Shown here: positions 27,764-38,765 of the stretch, one piece after another
Numbering within the stretch: position 1 is the stretch's first letter
Layout: each line of letters starts with the position of its first letter
Source of the DNA: Candidatus Sericytochromatia bacterium
GTDB taxonomy: Bacteria; Cyanobacteriota; Sericytochromatia; UBA7694; JACMQJ01
Direction of reading: 5' to 3'
Length of the DNA stretch: 64,000 nucleotides
Assembly (NCBI GenBank): GCA_026004035.1
Contig: BPII01000005.1
Span: forward strand, 85,268 to 149,267
The notes under the pieces: model-generated
Database searches by the model: none
Told to the model about the DNA's origin: nothing
The model's input: the letters and a program-made list of their open reading frames with translations, nothing else
Position numbers and translations under genes: made by a program

Positions 27764-28356
27764 ATGAAAATAGAAAATGTTAAAACAGCTTTTAAAATTG
27801 CTGATGTTCAAATTATTCAAGGTACAACTAAGTTGAAGTTTAATTATTTAAAAATTATTAAAGATGAAAATGGTAAAGAATTAAACAAAGATATTTTAAC
27901 TAAAAATTATTCTAGAGTTTATTTAATAGTAGTAAATGGATATATAAAAAAATAGGATCATCTCAAGATAAAGGAGGTATAAAAGGAACACTTTCAATAT
28001 ATAAAGATGGAGGTATAAAAGGTAGGCCTAGTATTAGAAGTTTTGGAGTATGGTATTTTTTATATTCTTCTTTGTTAAAAGGACAAAAAATAGAAATTTA
28101 TATGATTTATCATGATGATTTTTCATACGATGTAAAGGGATTATTTGGTTTCCATAAAATAGAAAATGCGAAAATTAGTTGTAAATTAATAGAAGAATGC
28201 TGTATAAACGATTATTTATCAATAGAAAAGAAATATCCTGATTGGAGTATTCAGGAACAAGGTAAAGATTGGCCTGATCAAATAAAAGAAAATCATTTAA
28301 AAATTACAGAAAAAAGTTTAAATAGTAATTCAAAAAGAAAAAAAATAAATTTATAA
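27764..28356 (+). pseudogene. Putative GIY-YIG-like restriction endonuclease, frameshifted
   Basis: Frame 1 (63 codons) ends at an A run (27946-27952). Frame 2 continues without overlap as KIGSSQDKGGIKG, then GRPSIRSFGVW, then the IEIYMIYHDDF segment. The chain YLIVVNGYI, KIG and GRPSIR resembles the pattern of GIY-YIG nuclease-like restriction enzymes (Tyr, then K-I-G, then a distal Arg). Its position 3 bases after an adenine methylase supports this. The break needs one A added or two removed, unlike the +1 breaks elsewhere. A length change in this run would switch the enzyme on or off. Family call moderate to low. Confidence 0.45.
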
Positions 28357-28407
28357 TTATTTATGTATTCAAATACAAATTATATATTATTAAATAATAG
28401 CTTATAC

Positions 28408-28506
28408 TAATACCAATTTATTAAATCATTAAAAATCAAAAAATAAAAAAATAATAAAGTATAAAATACTCTCTCAAATTTCTTTTCTATAACTCAATCC
28501 CAGTGC
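28408..28506 (+). repeat. Scraps: family-1 end joined to IS1-like right end
   Basis: taataccaatttattaaat is a family-1 terminus. Then aataataaagtataaaatac and ttctataactcaatcccag match the right end seen after the transposase scrap at 37.9 kb. No coding content. Confidence 0.55.
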
Positions 28507-28546
28507 ATTTTTTTCTTAATATTTTTCTTGTTGCAAAATTTCATTC

Positions 28547-29785
28547 TTAACTACTGATTCCATGATTATATTTACTAAATATTAAAGAAACATTATGTCC
28601 ACCAAAGCCTAGATTATTAGACATTATATATTTTAATTCTTTCTCTCTACTTTTATTTGGAACATAATCCAAATCACATTCTTCGTCAAAATTTTTATAA
28701 TTTATAGTAGGTGGTATTAAATTATTATTGATTGATAAAATACATGATATAGCTTCTACTGCACCAGCAGCACCTAGCAAATGTCCTATCATAGATTTTA
28801 TAGAACTAACAGGCACTTTATTACCAAATATATTTTTAATTGATTTTGACTCTATTTTATCATTTAATTGAGTTGATGTTCCATGAGCATTTATATAATC
28901 TATATCATCAGAGCTTATATTAGCATATTTTAGTGCTAGTTTCATACACATTTCAATACCTTCTCCTATAGGTGAAGGAGTTGTTATATGGTAAGCATCA
29001 GATGTCATAGCATATGAAACTATTTCACCATATATTTTTGCTTTTCTACTTATAGCATGTTCTAATTCTTCTAATACTAAAATTCCGGCACCTTCACCCA
29101 TTACAAAACCATCTCTGAGTTTATCAAATGGTCTTGATGCTTCACTAGGATTGTTATTTCTTGACATTGCTCTAGCTGAACAAAAGCCAGCAAAACTAAA
29201 AGGGGTAATTGCTGCTTCAGTACCTCCTGCTATTGCTACTTTTACAATAGAATTTTTTATCATATTATATGCTTCACCTATAGCATTAGCACCAGAAGAA
29301 CAAGCTGTTACAGGACATAAACTAGGTCCTTTAATTCCAAAATAAATTGAAACATAAGAGCCTGCTATATTAGGTATTATCATTGGAATCATAAAAGGAC
29401 TAACTCTTGAAATACCTTTATCTAATAAATTTTTATATTGTTCTTCTATAGTAGAAAAGCCACCAATACCACATCCTATAACAACAGCAATATCATAAGG
29501 TATTTGTTTTGTATCAATTTTTGACATTTTAATAGCTTCAATAGAAGCTACTAATGCATATTGAGAAAATAAATCCATATGTCTTAAATCTTTTTTTGAT
29601 ATAAATTCTTCAGGTTTGAAATTTTTTACTTCAGCAGAAACTTTTGTAGGAAAATCTTTTGCATCAAATTTGCTTACATAATCAATACCCGATTTTCCTA
29701 AAAATAAATTGTTTATAAAATCCTCTATGTTATTACCTATCGGTGAAACAACACCTAAACCAGTTATTACTACTCTCTTATTCAT
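28547..29785 (-). CDS. fabF: 3-oxoacyl-ACP synthase II
   Basis: 412 residues, the usual FabF length. The active-site Cys is in TACSSG (Cys162), and the two histidines lie in NAHGTST and IGHLLGAAG. It elongates acyl-ACP in fatty acid synthesis, with specificity for longer chains inferred from the family. Not next to acpP or fabG here; both flanks are repeat-filled gaps. Confidence 0.95.
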   Translation of the reverse strand: MNKRVVITGLGVVSPIGNNIEDFINNLFLGKSGIDYVSKFDAKDFPTKVSAEVKNFKPEEFISKKDLRHMDLFSQYALVASIEAIKMSKIDTKQIPYDIAVVIGCGIGGFSTIEEQYKNLLDKGISRVSPFMIPMIIPNIAGSYVSIYFGIKGPSLCPVTACSSGANAIGEAYNMIKNSIVKVAIAGGTEAAITPFSFAGFCSARAMSRNNNPSEASRPFDKLRDGFVMGEGAGILVLEELEHAISRKAKIYGEIVSYAMTSDAYHITTPSPIGEGIEMCMKLALKYANISSDDIDYINAHGTSTQLNDKIESKSIKNIFGNKVPVSSIKSMIGHLLGAAGAVEAISCILSINNNLIPPTINYKNFDEECDLDYVPNKSREKELKYIMSNNLGFGGHNVSLIFSKYNHGISS

Positions 29786-29977
29786 GTTTTTTGTATATAT
29801 AGATTTATTATACTATAATTTGAACTTATTTTCTCACTCCAAAATTTAGAAACAAGGTATAGACATATTTATAAAGTTTAGTCAAAAGAATATCCATTAT
29901 ATTATTTTTGTGTTAGGAGCAATGATAAAAAAAAATTAATAAGATATTTTTTGAAATATTAAAATGGCATCAAAAAT

Positions 29978-30299
29978 GCACTGAGCTAATGTTATTTCTT
30001 TATAAGCTTAAAATCCATTAATAGTAATACTAATTTATTAAATTGATAGTGCATTAAAAGTTAATGTTTTTTACAGTTACAATTTTGTATAACTGTACTA
30101 AAATTCTTATATGTAAAGTAATTTATTAAATAACTTATATTTTTTCTAATTTTTTATACTTTATTTTTAAATATTAATTATGCATCATTTATTATGAAAA
30201 TTGGTATAAGTATTTTAAAAATTTATATTAAAATATACTTTAAATTTAGTGTTTATAAGCTTTTGAAGGTATTTTTTTCTATAACTAAATCCCAGTACC
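29978..30299 (-). repeat. MITE-like family 2, split by a nested family-1 element
   Basis: Left part gcactgagctaatgttattt to ccattaatagtaa and right part agtattttaaaaatttatatt to ctataactaaatcccagtacc together rebuild one family-2 element. Between them sits family-1 copy D. Upstream, 29786-29977 shows no recognisable feature apart from the divergent fabF leader. Confidence 0.75.
30026..30208 (-). repeat. MITE-like element family 1, copy D (nested)
   Basis: Reverse copy with ends aatactaattt and aaattggtata, inserted within a family-2 element. The host sequence reads agtaa before and taag after, consistent with a TA or TAA target duplication of the type made by IS5-group elements. Confidence 0.78.
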
Positions 30300-30305
30300 A
30301 GTCTA

Positions 30306-31448
30306 TTATGCTTCTTTTTTATATTTAGGTGCAAAAATAATTTTGTCCAAAATAGATACTATTTTATCATGATATTTAATAGATGTTTTATATAAGTTAT
30401 TGATATTATTTCTTTTATTTTCATTATCAAGTGCAGAAGTTAAAGAAGAAGCTAAAGATCCAGCAACAGCTATTGGTCCGGTAACAGGAGCACTAACAGG
30501 AAATATAATAGAAGTGGCTAAAGCAGTGCTTGATATTGCTGATAATCCAAATGATATGCCTCTTATTGTAGAATCTATTTTTAGAGATTTTACTTCTTTT
30601 TCTAATTTATTTAATTTTTCTAAATTATTAGGATTATTTTCAAGTTCTTCAAGTCTTTCTACTTCCTTAGATTTATATTTATCTCTTGCTATTTGCCAAT
30701 CCCAATATGATAAAGCTGTACCAGCTATTGCAAAAGGAATAGCTATTTTGTCAGCTAGTTTTGTTATTTTTGTAGCACTTGAAGAAACTTTTTGAACAGT
30801 TTCTATACTAACTTTACCGAATTTATTACCAATAGACGCTCCTAATGTAGCAACTTTTGCTCCACTAAGAGTTAAGCCCCATGCACCTCTTACTATTCCA
30901 ACAGCAGAACCTACAATTCCTCTAGCATTATTTTTTTTTATATTTTCTGTTAAATTTTGCTGTTCTACTCCTACATCAAAAGCTTTACCTGTAAAACTTA
31001 TAAATTCTGCTTCTGGTATATTAGCTACACTTAGAACGGTAGCTATTCCATTTACCACACTAGATACAGAATTTAAAACACTTTTTGTTTTATTTTCTTC
31101 TTCTTTCACTTCAGTTAATTTAATTACACCTTCAGTAGCAGATAATGTCCCACTAGTTGTTTCTAAAAAAGGTTTAAAATCTTCTTTTTGATCCGTTACA
31201 TTTACTATACTAGATGTAACACTTAAAACTGTTTTAGCTGTTGATATAGTTTTTTTTATCTTATCTTTATTATCAATAATACTTGAAGGTATATCACCTA
31301 CTTTTATATTTTGTTTAAAGTTATCATTTTTAATATAATTCTTATGATAAGAACTATCAACATAAATAAATTTTTGTGCTAATGGACTTAATCCATTTAT
31401 TGATTTATTATTTACAGTATTATTTACTGCTATGTTTGTCATATACAT
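30306..31448 (-). CDS. Unknown 380-residue protein with hydrophobic helical stretches
   Basis: No family recognised. The N-terminal 60 residues are Asn/Ser-rich (MTNIAVNNTVNNKS after an alternative first Met) without a signal peptide. Residues about 180-215 (GIVGSAVGIVRGAWGLTLSG) and 300-345 (GISFGLSAISSTALATSIIF) are Gly/Ala/Ser-rich hydrophobic helices, separated by a charged coiled segment (about 255-295). This layout resembles pore-forming or translocator proteins, but that is only a resemblance. It diverges from the barrel/repeat-protein operon. Confidence 0.6.
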   Translation of the reverse strand: MYMTNIAVNNTVNNKSINGLSPLAQKFIYVDSSYHKNYIKNDNFKQNIKVGDIPSSIIDNKDKIKKTISTAKTVLSVTSSIVNVTDQKEDFKPFLETTSGTLSATEGVIKLTEVKEEENKTKSVLNSVSSVVNGIATVLSVANIPEAEFISFTGKAFDVGVEQQNLTENIKKNNARGIVGSAVGIVRGAWGLTLSGAKVATLGASIGNKFGKVSIETVQKVSSSATKITKLADKIAIPFAIAGTALSYWDWQIARDKYKSKEVERLEELENNPNNLEKLNKLEKEVKSLKIDSTIRGISFGLSAISSTALATSIIFPVSAPVTGPIAVAGSLASSLTSALDNENKRNNINNLYKTSIKYHDKIVSILDKIIFAPKYKKEA

Positions 31449-31587
31449 ATTATAGATTGCAATAGTTATTTTTTTTCTTATTATAAGTTTATGATAAGTT
31501 TAAAATTAGTTTTAATTTTAATAATTTATGACTTAAATCTTAGCAATTTTTAGTTTAAACTATCTATAACATTCTAGAGGCTTTTAT

Positions 31588-32895
31588 ATGAGTGTAAATA
31601 ATAGTAAAATAAATTCTTTTTCTTCTTTAGAAGAAGCAAGAAAATTTTCTTTAAATAACAAGGGTAATGAAATAATAGTTGAGAAGAAAGAAGAAGCTCT
31701 ATTTAATTATGTAAAAAAAACTTCTTATGAAGTTTATTCTACAGATAAAAGTTTAGATGAAGCTATAAAGGATTCTAAAAATATTTCTAATACTCAAAAA
31801 GGTATAAAAGCAATAGAAGTAATTTTTGATGACAAAATAATAGATGTAAAAACCTCTAAAGAATTAAAAAATATAGGAAATGTATATGCTTTTAATTCAA
31901 GTGAAATTGGAAAAGGAACTATAAAAGTAATAAATAATAATGATAAAAATTTAACTTTATCAATAAAAATAGATAAAACATCAGATATACTAAATTTAGA
32001 TATTACAAAAAATAAAATTAAATCTTCTATTCAAGAAGCAATTAAAGATTTTTCTTTTTCTGATGATATAGATGATCAGAAATTAATAAAAAATATGATA
32101 AGTCATTACTTAGATAACACTTTAGAAAAGATATTTACAAGTGGTCAAACTCCAGAACTAACATTTTCATTTGATAAAAAAGAAAATGGAAAAACTACTA
32201 TAAGTTTAGTGTCAGATTTTCCTTTAGTCGGCAAAACATCTAAGGAATTAGAAGAATTAAATATAACTACAAATAAAGAAGGTAAAACCATTATACCTTT
32301 AGGCAATATAAATATAATTCATGACATAAATAAATCACCAAAACCAGAACTATTTGTTGAAGTTTTAGGACTACCAATAAAACCTGTGGAAATAAAATTA
32401 AAAGAAGTAGCTAATATTTATAAAAATGATGAAAATACTATAAAAATAAATACAGAAAAAGGATATAAAGATTTAAGTAGAGATGATAATGTTTCTATTG
32501 GTATAGGTAGCACATGGATTGGAAATAACTCTTCTCCTTCTTTAAATATAGGTTATAGAAAAGATATCAAAGATTATGCTTTAGCAAAAATAAATTGGGG
32601 AACTCAATTAGATATATTACCAACAAATTTACAATTACAAGTAACACCAACATTAGGAACAGAAATAAATGCTTTAAAATATACAGGAGTACCTATAACT
32701 TTTAATGCTGATATTGGACCATCATTAGGTAATATGTCATCAGATAAGTCATTTAATTTTGGTATAAAAACTGGTTTAGGTGCTAAATATGAATTTAATG
32801 ACCAAGTTAATCTAGGAGTTTCCTATAGTCATGTTTTTGGTATAAAAGGAGAAAGTCAAAATACAATAGGTTTAAATTTTGGAGTTAAATTTTAG
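31588..32895 (+). CDS. Unknown 435-residue protein with barrel-like C-terminus
   Basis: Residues 1-280 are Lys/Asn/Ile-rich and mixed. Residues about 295-435 alternate hydrophobic and polar residues (IGIGSTWIG, LQLQVTPTLG, VNLGVSYSHVFG) and end in LNFGVKF, with a terminal Phe as in outer-membrane beta-barrels. A true outer-membrane protein would need a Sec signal, yet the N-terminus is MSVNNSKINSF. Its TAG stop overlaps the GTG start of the giant repeat protein, so the two are translationally coupled. Confidence 0.6.
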   Translation: MSVNNSKINSFSSLEEARKFSLNNKGNEIIVEKKEEALFNYVKKTSYEVYSTDKSLDEAIKDSKNISNTQKGIKAIEVIFDDKIIDVKTSKELKNIGNVYAFNSSEIGKGTIKVINNNDKNLTLSIKIDKTSDILNLDITKNKIKSSIQEAIKDFSFSDDIDDQKLIKNMISHYLDNTLEKIFTSGQTPELTFSFDKKENGKTTISLVSDFPLVGKTSKELEELNITTNKEGKTIIPLGNINIIHDINKSPKPELFVEVLGLPIKPVEIKLKEVANIYKNDENTIKINTEKGYKDLSRDDNVSIGIGSTWIGNNSSPSLNIGYRKDIKDYALAKINWGTQLDILPTNLQLQVTPTLGTEINALKYTGVPITFNADIGPSLGNMSSDKSFNFGIKTGLGAKYEFNDQVNLGVSYSHVFGIKGESQNTIGLNFGVKF

Positions 32896-35800
32896 TGCAA
32901 ATAGGAAATTCTCAAAGCTTAAGTTATATAAATAATAAAGATAGTATTGAAAATAAAAAAGATGTTTCTAATGAACAGAATATTAATATAAAAACAAATT
33001 CTGATTCTTTAAAAACAAGTTCAATTGCAAATACAAAAAAGAATTATATAACTTCTAATTTAAATATAGAAATAAAAGACAAAGACGGTTTTGATAATTT
33101 TGGAAAAGCTGATATAAGAGCAAAAGTAACCGGTGATATAAAACTAACAAAAGATTTTATGCTTTCACAATTAGCAAATGCTTTAAAAGATGATAAAGAT
33201 AAAAAATTTAATCCTCCAAGATTTGATGAAAAAAGAAATCATTACATAATATCCGGAACAGCAAAAAATGCAATTCTAAATGCAATTGATGTTGATTTTG
33301 AAATAAGGCTTGGTGAAAAAAATGGTAATCTATGCTTTTTAGTTGATAGTTTTATAACAAGAGGTTCTATTTATTCCGATTTAAAGAAAATGCTTTTAGA
33401 TGCAGGCATAAATACATTTGAGAAAGACAATATCTTATATATAAAACCAACATTAGGACAAACAATAGATATACCTATATCAAAAGAAAAAAATCAAATA
33501 GGTAGGATAGAATGGATAGATACAAATCTTGATAATACAAAAGCATATATAGACAAAAGTGGAAATGTTACTATAAAAGTAAATAATGTTGATATAATAG
33601 CAAGCACTGATGTAAATAAAATAAATAAAACTCTTCAAAATCCTGATATTGCAAAAGTTAAATTTGATTTTTCTATTGATAATGATATGAAGTTAAAAGG
33701 TAAATTTTCTGAAGGGTCTATTAATGCTGAGTTAAGAGAAAATTTAGTAAATCAATTAATTGATAATTCTAAAATATTAAGAGAGCAATTAGGTAAAGCT
33801 TTTACATTAAGTTTAACAGGATTATCAGGAAATATAGATTTAACAAATGGTTTAAAAGTTAATGCAAAAAGTGATGTAAAAATTAATTCAGGTGATAATA
33901 ACACTCAAATAGACACTAAATTAAATGCTAGTATAGATGATAAAATTATAAACATAAAAGCTGATTATCTAAATGGTAAATTAAAAGATAATCAAAAAAT
34001 AATTGCTGAAAATATATTATTCAGCGATAATAATCAAGGAAATAGAAAAATATCATTTAATATATTAGAATCAAATATTTCTTTAAATGGTGTAAAAATA
34101 AACGCAAAAGGAAATACATTAATAGAAAATAATAATGATAAGACAGAAATTAATTTTGATGGAAACATAAATGCTAATACAAATAAAGAAAATTCTAATG
34201 GAACATTAGAAACTAAAGGAAAACATTTTATAAAAATAGGTAGTAATAATATAGATATAAATATTGATTATGCAAAAATAGCTGGAAAATTTAATACCTT
34301 AATTAAAGGTAATAATGGAAATAATAATAACTCATCAAATAATAATCAAAATATTAATATAAATGTAAAAGATATAAATGCAGATGCTGAAATAATAACT
34401 GAACCAACAAATATTAAGGCTAATGTTAGTAATGGCGGTGTAAAAATAAATGTTAATGGTGATAATATAAAAGTTAATACAACATCAACAATTAATGCTA
34501 ATGCTGAAGGTAAAATGGTAAATGCAAAAGCTACTATTAAAGGTGGAGAAGTTAATATTAAAAATGGTAATATAGATATAAAATCTCAAGATGTTAATGC
34601 TGAAGGTTCCTTTGTAAATAAACAAGGTAAATTAAAAATATCTGGAAATGTTAAAGGAAAAACAAATGTTAATATAGATAAAGAAGGTAATGTAAAAGTA
34701 AATCAAGATGGAAAATTTGATGCAAAATTTAATTCAAATAATAAAATAAAAATTGATGGTAAAGGTACAAAAGCAGAAGTTAAAGTGTTTAAAAATGAAG
34801 ATGTAAATATAAACTTAAATAATTTTGAAGCAAAAACTGATATAAAAGCAAATAAAGTTTTAGTAAAAACAAATTCAAAAGGTCAAGAAATAAAGGTAAA
34901 AGTAACACAAGAAGGTAATAACATTTCTGTAAAATCTAAGAATACACAATCAACAGCTAATATAAATGTTAATGAAGGCGTATTTTCTGGAGAAGGTAAA
35001 GCAGGAGACGTAGATATACAAGTTAATACATCAGATAAAGGTGATGATGTAAAAATAGGTGTTAAAAAAGTTGATTTTAGAGCAAATGTGAAAAATAAAA
35101 ATGAAAATTTAAATGTTGATATTACAACAAAAGCTGATGCTAACATACATGTAAGTAGAAATGGTAGTGTTAAAGTTAGTTCAAGAAATGCATCTATTAC
35201 AACAGCTGATTTTACACTTGTTCAAAAAGATACAAAAGAACAAAAAATAAAGACTTCTGCAATAGGTAAAGATTTTGAAGTAACTGTTACAGAAGGTAAA
35301 GTTCAAGATATAAATGTTAAACTAAAATCAGCTGATTTTAATGCAACAATAACACCTAACCAAGATTTAAAGACAGAAATAAATTCAGAAACTAAATCTG
35401 GTTTATCTGTTAAAGTTACAGAAGAACCAAATTCAACAAAAGTAAAAGTTAATTCAACAGCACCATTAAAAGGTAATATTTCTGTTAAAGAAAATGTTCA
35501 AAGTGAGTTCAGTAATAAAAAAGGATTTACTGTTAATGTAAATGAAGATCCAGAAATTACAAAAGTTGATGTTAAAGTTGATCGCTTAGATATAAAAGGA
35601 AATGTTACCTTAGATAAAAATAATATAGATGTTAATGGTAGTGGTGATTTAAGAGTTAGTGTTAATGATAAACAAAATGAAAAAACTAAAGTTAATATAG
35701 AATATAATAAACATAATATTACAGGCAAAATATCTGCTAATGATTTAGCACAAGGTAATTACAATATAAATGGTAATTTAAAAGTTAATATTGATGGTGA

Positions 35801-37131
35801 TAAAGTCTCTGTAAATAATGTTGGTAAGTTAAATTCAGATGTTAAATCTCCTAAGTTTGGGGTTGGAACAAATGTTAACATAGAAGGAACAGATAAAGAG
35901 CCTATATCTATAAATGTTGATAATGAAGTAGATGTAAAAATATCTCATCCCGGTTATATAGAATTAAAAGATATTAAATCACTTAAGCTACCAAATAATC
36001 AAGATAAAACTTTGAATTATATATTACAAAATTTGATTTCTAATAATATAACAATTTATACAAAAGATATTGAAGTTAAAAATAATGCTCAATTTGTAAA
36101 AACTAATTTAAAAACATCTACAATAAGAACTCAAATGGGAAGAGTAGATTTAAGTATGGATATAAGTAAATCAAATTCTACTGTTGAAATAAAAAATGGT
36201 TCTTTAGAACTAATGCCAAGTATAAAACTATATGAATTAATAGAAAAAGAAATAAATGATAAATATAACATAAAAATAAATGGAAAACCTGAATTAAAAA
36301 ATGGTGTTTTAACTATAAAAGGAGAAGTTAAATCAAGAGCAGGAGTTGTTCAATTAGCTGATTTTAATATAAAAATGTCTGTTGAAAATAACAAATTAGT
36401 TTTAGATTTGGATAAAGCAAAAGTATTGAAAGTTATTGGAACTGGAACAGTAGGTAATTTTGTAAATAAAGTATTAAGTAAAACTGATATAGATATATTT
36501 AAAGTTAGCAATAAAAAAATGATTATAGATTTAAATGATATTGTTAAAGATTTAAAATTAACTCAAGGAATTAATTTTAATACAATAAATTTAAAAGATA
36601 ATAAATTTATAATAGGTTTTGAATATAATAGTATTGATCAACAGATATCATCTTTTGCGAAAAATAATGATTTAAAAGGTTTAGAAAGTTATCTTAAAAC
36701 AGCTGATTATTCACACATGACAGGAAAAGGTTTATCAACAGCATATACATTATTTGCTAATTCAGGTAGCATTGACAAAGCAAGTACTTTTGTTACAGAT
36801 ATAGCAAATAAATACGTTTCTGATAATACAATAAATAAAAAAGAATTTGAGGAAGGATTAGAGTGGATTTCTAAAAATGTTTCTGTAAAAAAACAAAATA
36901 TATCAGATAATATTTCATTAGAATTTACAAAAAAAAATAGGATTAAGAACACCTGAAGGAGATAACAAAATAAAGCAATTACCAACAACTTTTATAAAAA
37001 ATATGGCTGACAATATGGATAAAACAATATCACAAGGTGCTAAAATGAGTCTAATTTTTCCAGAAGAAAGAAATGCAGCTAATTATATGAGAAAATTAAA
37101 AGGATTACCAGAAAATAAAGCTTTGTTTTAA
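32895..37131 (+). CDS. Giant Val/Ile/Asn/Lys repeat protein, frameshifted near the C-terminus
   Basis: GTG start overlapping the upstream stop (TAGTG). 1,353 codons run to 36956. Dropping one A from a nine-A run (36929-36937) continues the frame as LRTPEGDNKIKQL to a TAA at 37129-37131, 3 bases before the next gene, so the true protein is about 1,411 residues. About 310-1,050 are short beta-strand-like repeats of the type x-V-N-V-x-x-x-G-x-V-K-V, rich in Asn, Lys, Asp and Gly. This suggests a long beta-solenoid or an AsmA/TamB-like lipid-bridge protein. No signal peptide. Function unknown. Confidence 0.65.
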
Positions 37132-37134
37132 ATT

Positions 37135-37638
37135 ATGCCTTTAGTAGATTATGAAGATGGTTCTAAAGTTATAGAAGGAATACCTATATATTATCAAGGT
37201 AATACAAATACATGTGCTCAAGCTTGCATTACAAGCATATTAAATTATTGGGGATATAATGTAAGATACGAAGATATTATAGCTGATACCTGCGGTAATA
37301 ATATGGTAGGTATGACTATAGAAAGGATGATGTGGTATTTCAGAAGATATAATCTCAAATCATTGAGTTATGGTGGAAATTTAGCAAAATTAAAAGCTCT
37401 TATTGATAAAGGTTATCCTACAATAGTATCTTTTGATGAAGACACTTATTATCATGTTGTAGTTGTAAATGGTTACAATGATTATAGAGAAGTAATTTAC
37501 TACATAGATTCAGAAGAAGGAGATATAATGGAAGAATCTTATTATGACTTTATTAAAGCTTGGGGAAGACAAAGAAGAAGTTTTGGCTTTAGTGATCTTC
37601 AAATTCCTAATCTTATGTTAGAAATTAGACCAAGTTAA
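37135..37638 (+). CDS. C39-like papain-fold peptidase
   Basis: 167 residues. YYQGNTNTCAQACITSILNY (about 19-38) carries the oxyanion Gln and nucleophile Cys27. HVVVVNGY holds the catalytic His (about 103) and YIDSEEG the following Asp. This is the triad of C39/bacteriocin-processing-type peptidases. It directly follows the giant repeat protein, so it may process or cross-link it or an exported partner. No ABC transporter is fused or adjacent and there is no signal peptide. Confidence 0.75.
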   Translation: MPLVDYEDGSKVIEGIPIYYQGNTNTCAQACITSILNYWGYNVRYEDIIADTCGNNMVGMTIERMMWYFRRYNLKSLSYGGNLAKLKALIDKGYPTIVSFDEDTYYHVVVVNGYNDYREVIYYIDSEEGDIMEESYYDFIKAWGRQRRSFGFSDLQIPNLMLEIRPS

Positions 37639-37668
37639 TTTATAAATAAATTCTAGTATAATTCTTTA

Positions 37669-37946
37669 AGGCATGCAAATTCTGCTTTTATAAGAAAAAC
37701 AAATACTTATGTAAAAACTACTTTTGAATTACAGAAAACTTTAAATGTTAATTTTATCGTTCATAATTATTTTGAAACCTAATTTCACTACTAAATTAGT
37801 ACTTGCATTGGCTTTAGGTATTATTAATAACCATTATTCTGTCGAAAAATTATTAATGATTCAAAAAATAACTTAAAAAATAATAAAGTGTAAAATACTA
37901 TCTCAAATTTTCTCAAATTTCTTTTCTATAACTTAATTCCAGTGCC
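37669..37946 (+). pseudogene. IS1-like transposase C-terminal remnant with right end
   Basis: Reads RHANSAFIRKTNTYVK, LQKTLNV and IVHNY. After dropping one T (near 37772) it continues NFTTKLVLALALGI and ends at a TAA at 37874-37876. R-K-T-N-T-Y with the V-H-N and F-T-T-K blocks is how I know the end of IS1-type transposases of cyanobacteria. Downstream, ttctataacttaattccagtgcc is the element end, shared with 28.5 kb and with family 2. The remaining gap to 38044 is AT-rich leader. Confidence 0.5.
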
Positions 37947-38044
37947 AAGAAGTCTATTTTTAAGGTTAAATTATATTTTTTAACAATAAAAAATTATTGT
38001 AAAAAAATTTTTTTTACTTAAAATTAAAATTTTATACTTTATAT

Positions 38045-38765
38045 ATGAATAATGTAGCTAAAATTTTAGATATACCTATAAATATATTAAATTTACCAGA
38101 AGCTATAAATCTAGTAAAAAATGTAATAAATGCTAATAAAAAACTTCACATAATAACTGTAAATGCGGAAATAATTATGTTATCCCTTAGAGATAAAGAA
38201 TTTAAAGATATTCTAATTAATTCTGATTTAAATATAGCAGATGGTTCTGGTATAGTATGGGCATTAAGAAGAAAAAATATAAAAATAAATAAATTAGCTG
38301 GTATTGAATTAGTAGAAAATTGTATAAAACATTTAAAAAATGCAAGAATATTCTTATTAGGTGCTGAAGAAGATGTTATTTCAAGAGCTTTTAAAAATTT
38401 AAATGATAAATATAAAAATAATAACTTGGTTGGTTATAGAAATGGTTTTTTTTTCTAAAGATGATGAAGAAAATATTATAAAAGAAATAAATAGTTTAAA
38501 TGTAGATATAATTTTTGTAGGTTTAGGTGTTCCAAAACAAGAAAAATGGATTAAAGAAAATATTAATAAATTAAATGCAAAGGTATTTGTTGGTGTTGGT
38601 GGTTCTTTTGATGTTTTTTCTGGAAAAATAAAAAGAGCACCAAAAATTATGATAAATTTACATTTAGAATGGCTATACAGATTATATAAGGAACCTTGGA
38701 GATGGAAAAGGATGTTGGCACTTCCTAAGTTTGTATTTAAAATTTTAAAGGAAGACAAGTTATGA
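38045..38765 (+). pseudogene. WecG/TagA/CpsF glycosyltransferase, one +1 frameshift
   Basis: The N-terminal frame has the family marks ITVNAEIIMLSLRD and NIADGSGIVWALRR (about 62-75, with the catalytic-type Asp) and breaks in a nine-T run (38445-38453). Dropping one T restores KDDEENIIKEINS, then FVGLGVPKQEKWI and MINLHLEWLYRLYKEPWRWKR at the C-terminus, all typical of this family. About 240 residues. It would add N-acetylmannosamine-type sugars to lipid carriers for cell-surface polymers. The stop overlaps ftsE (ATGA). Confidence 0.8.
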
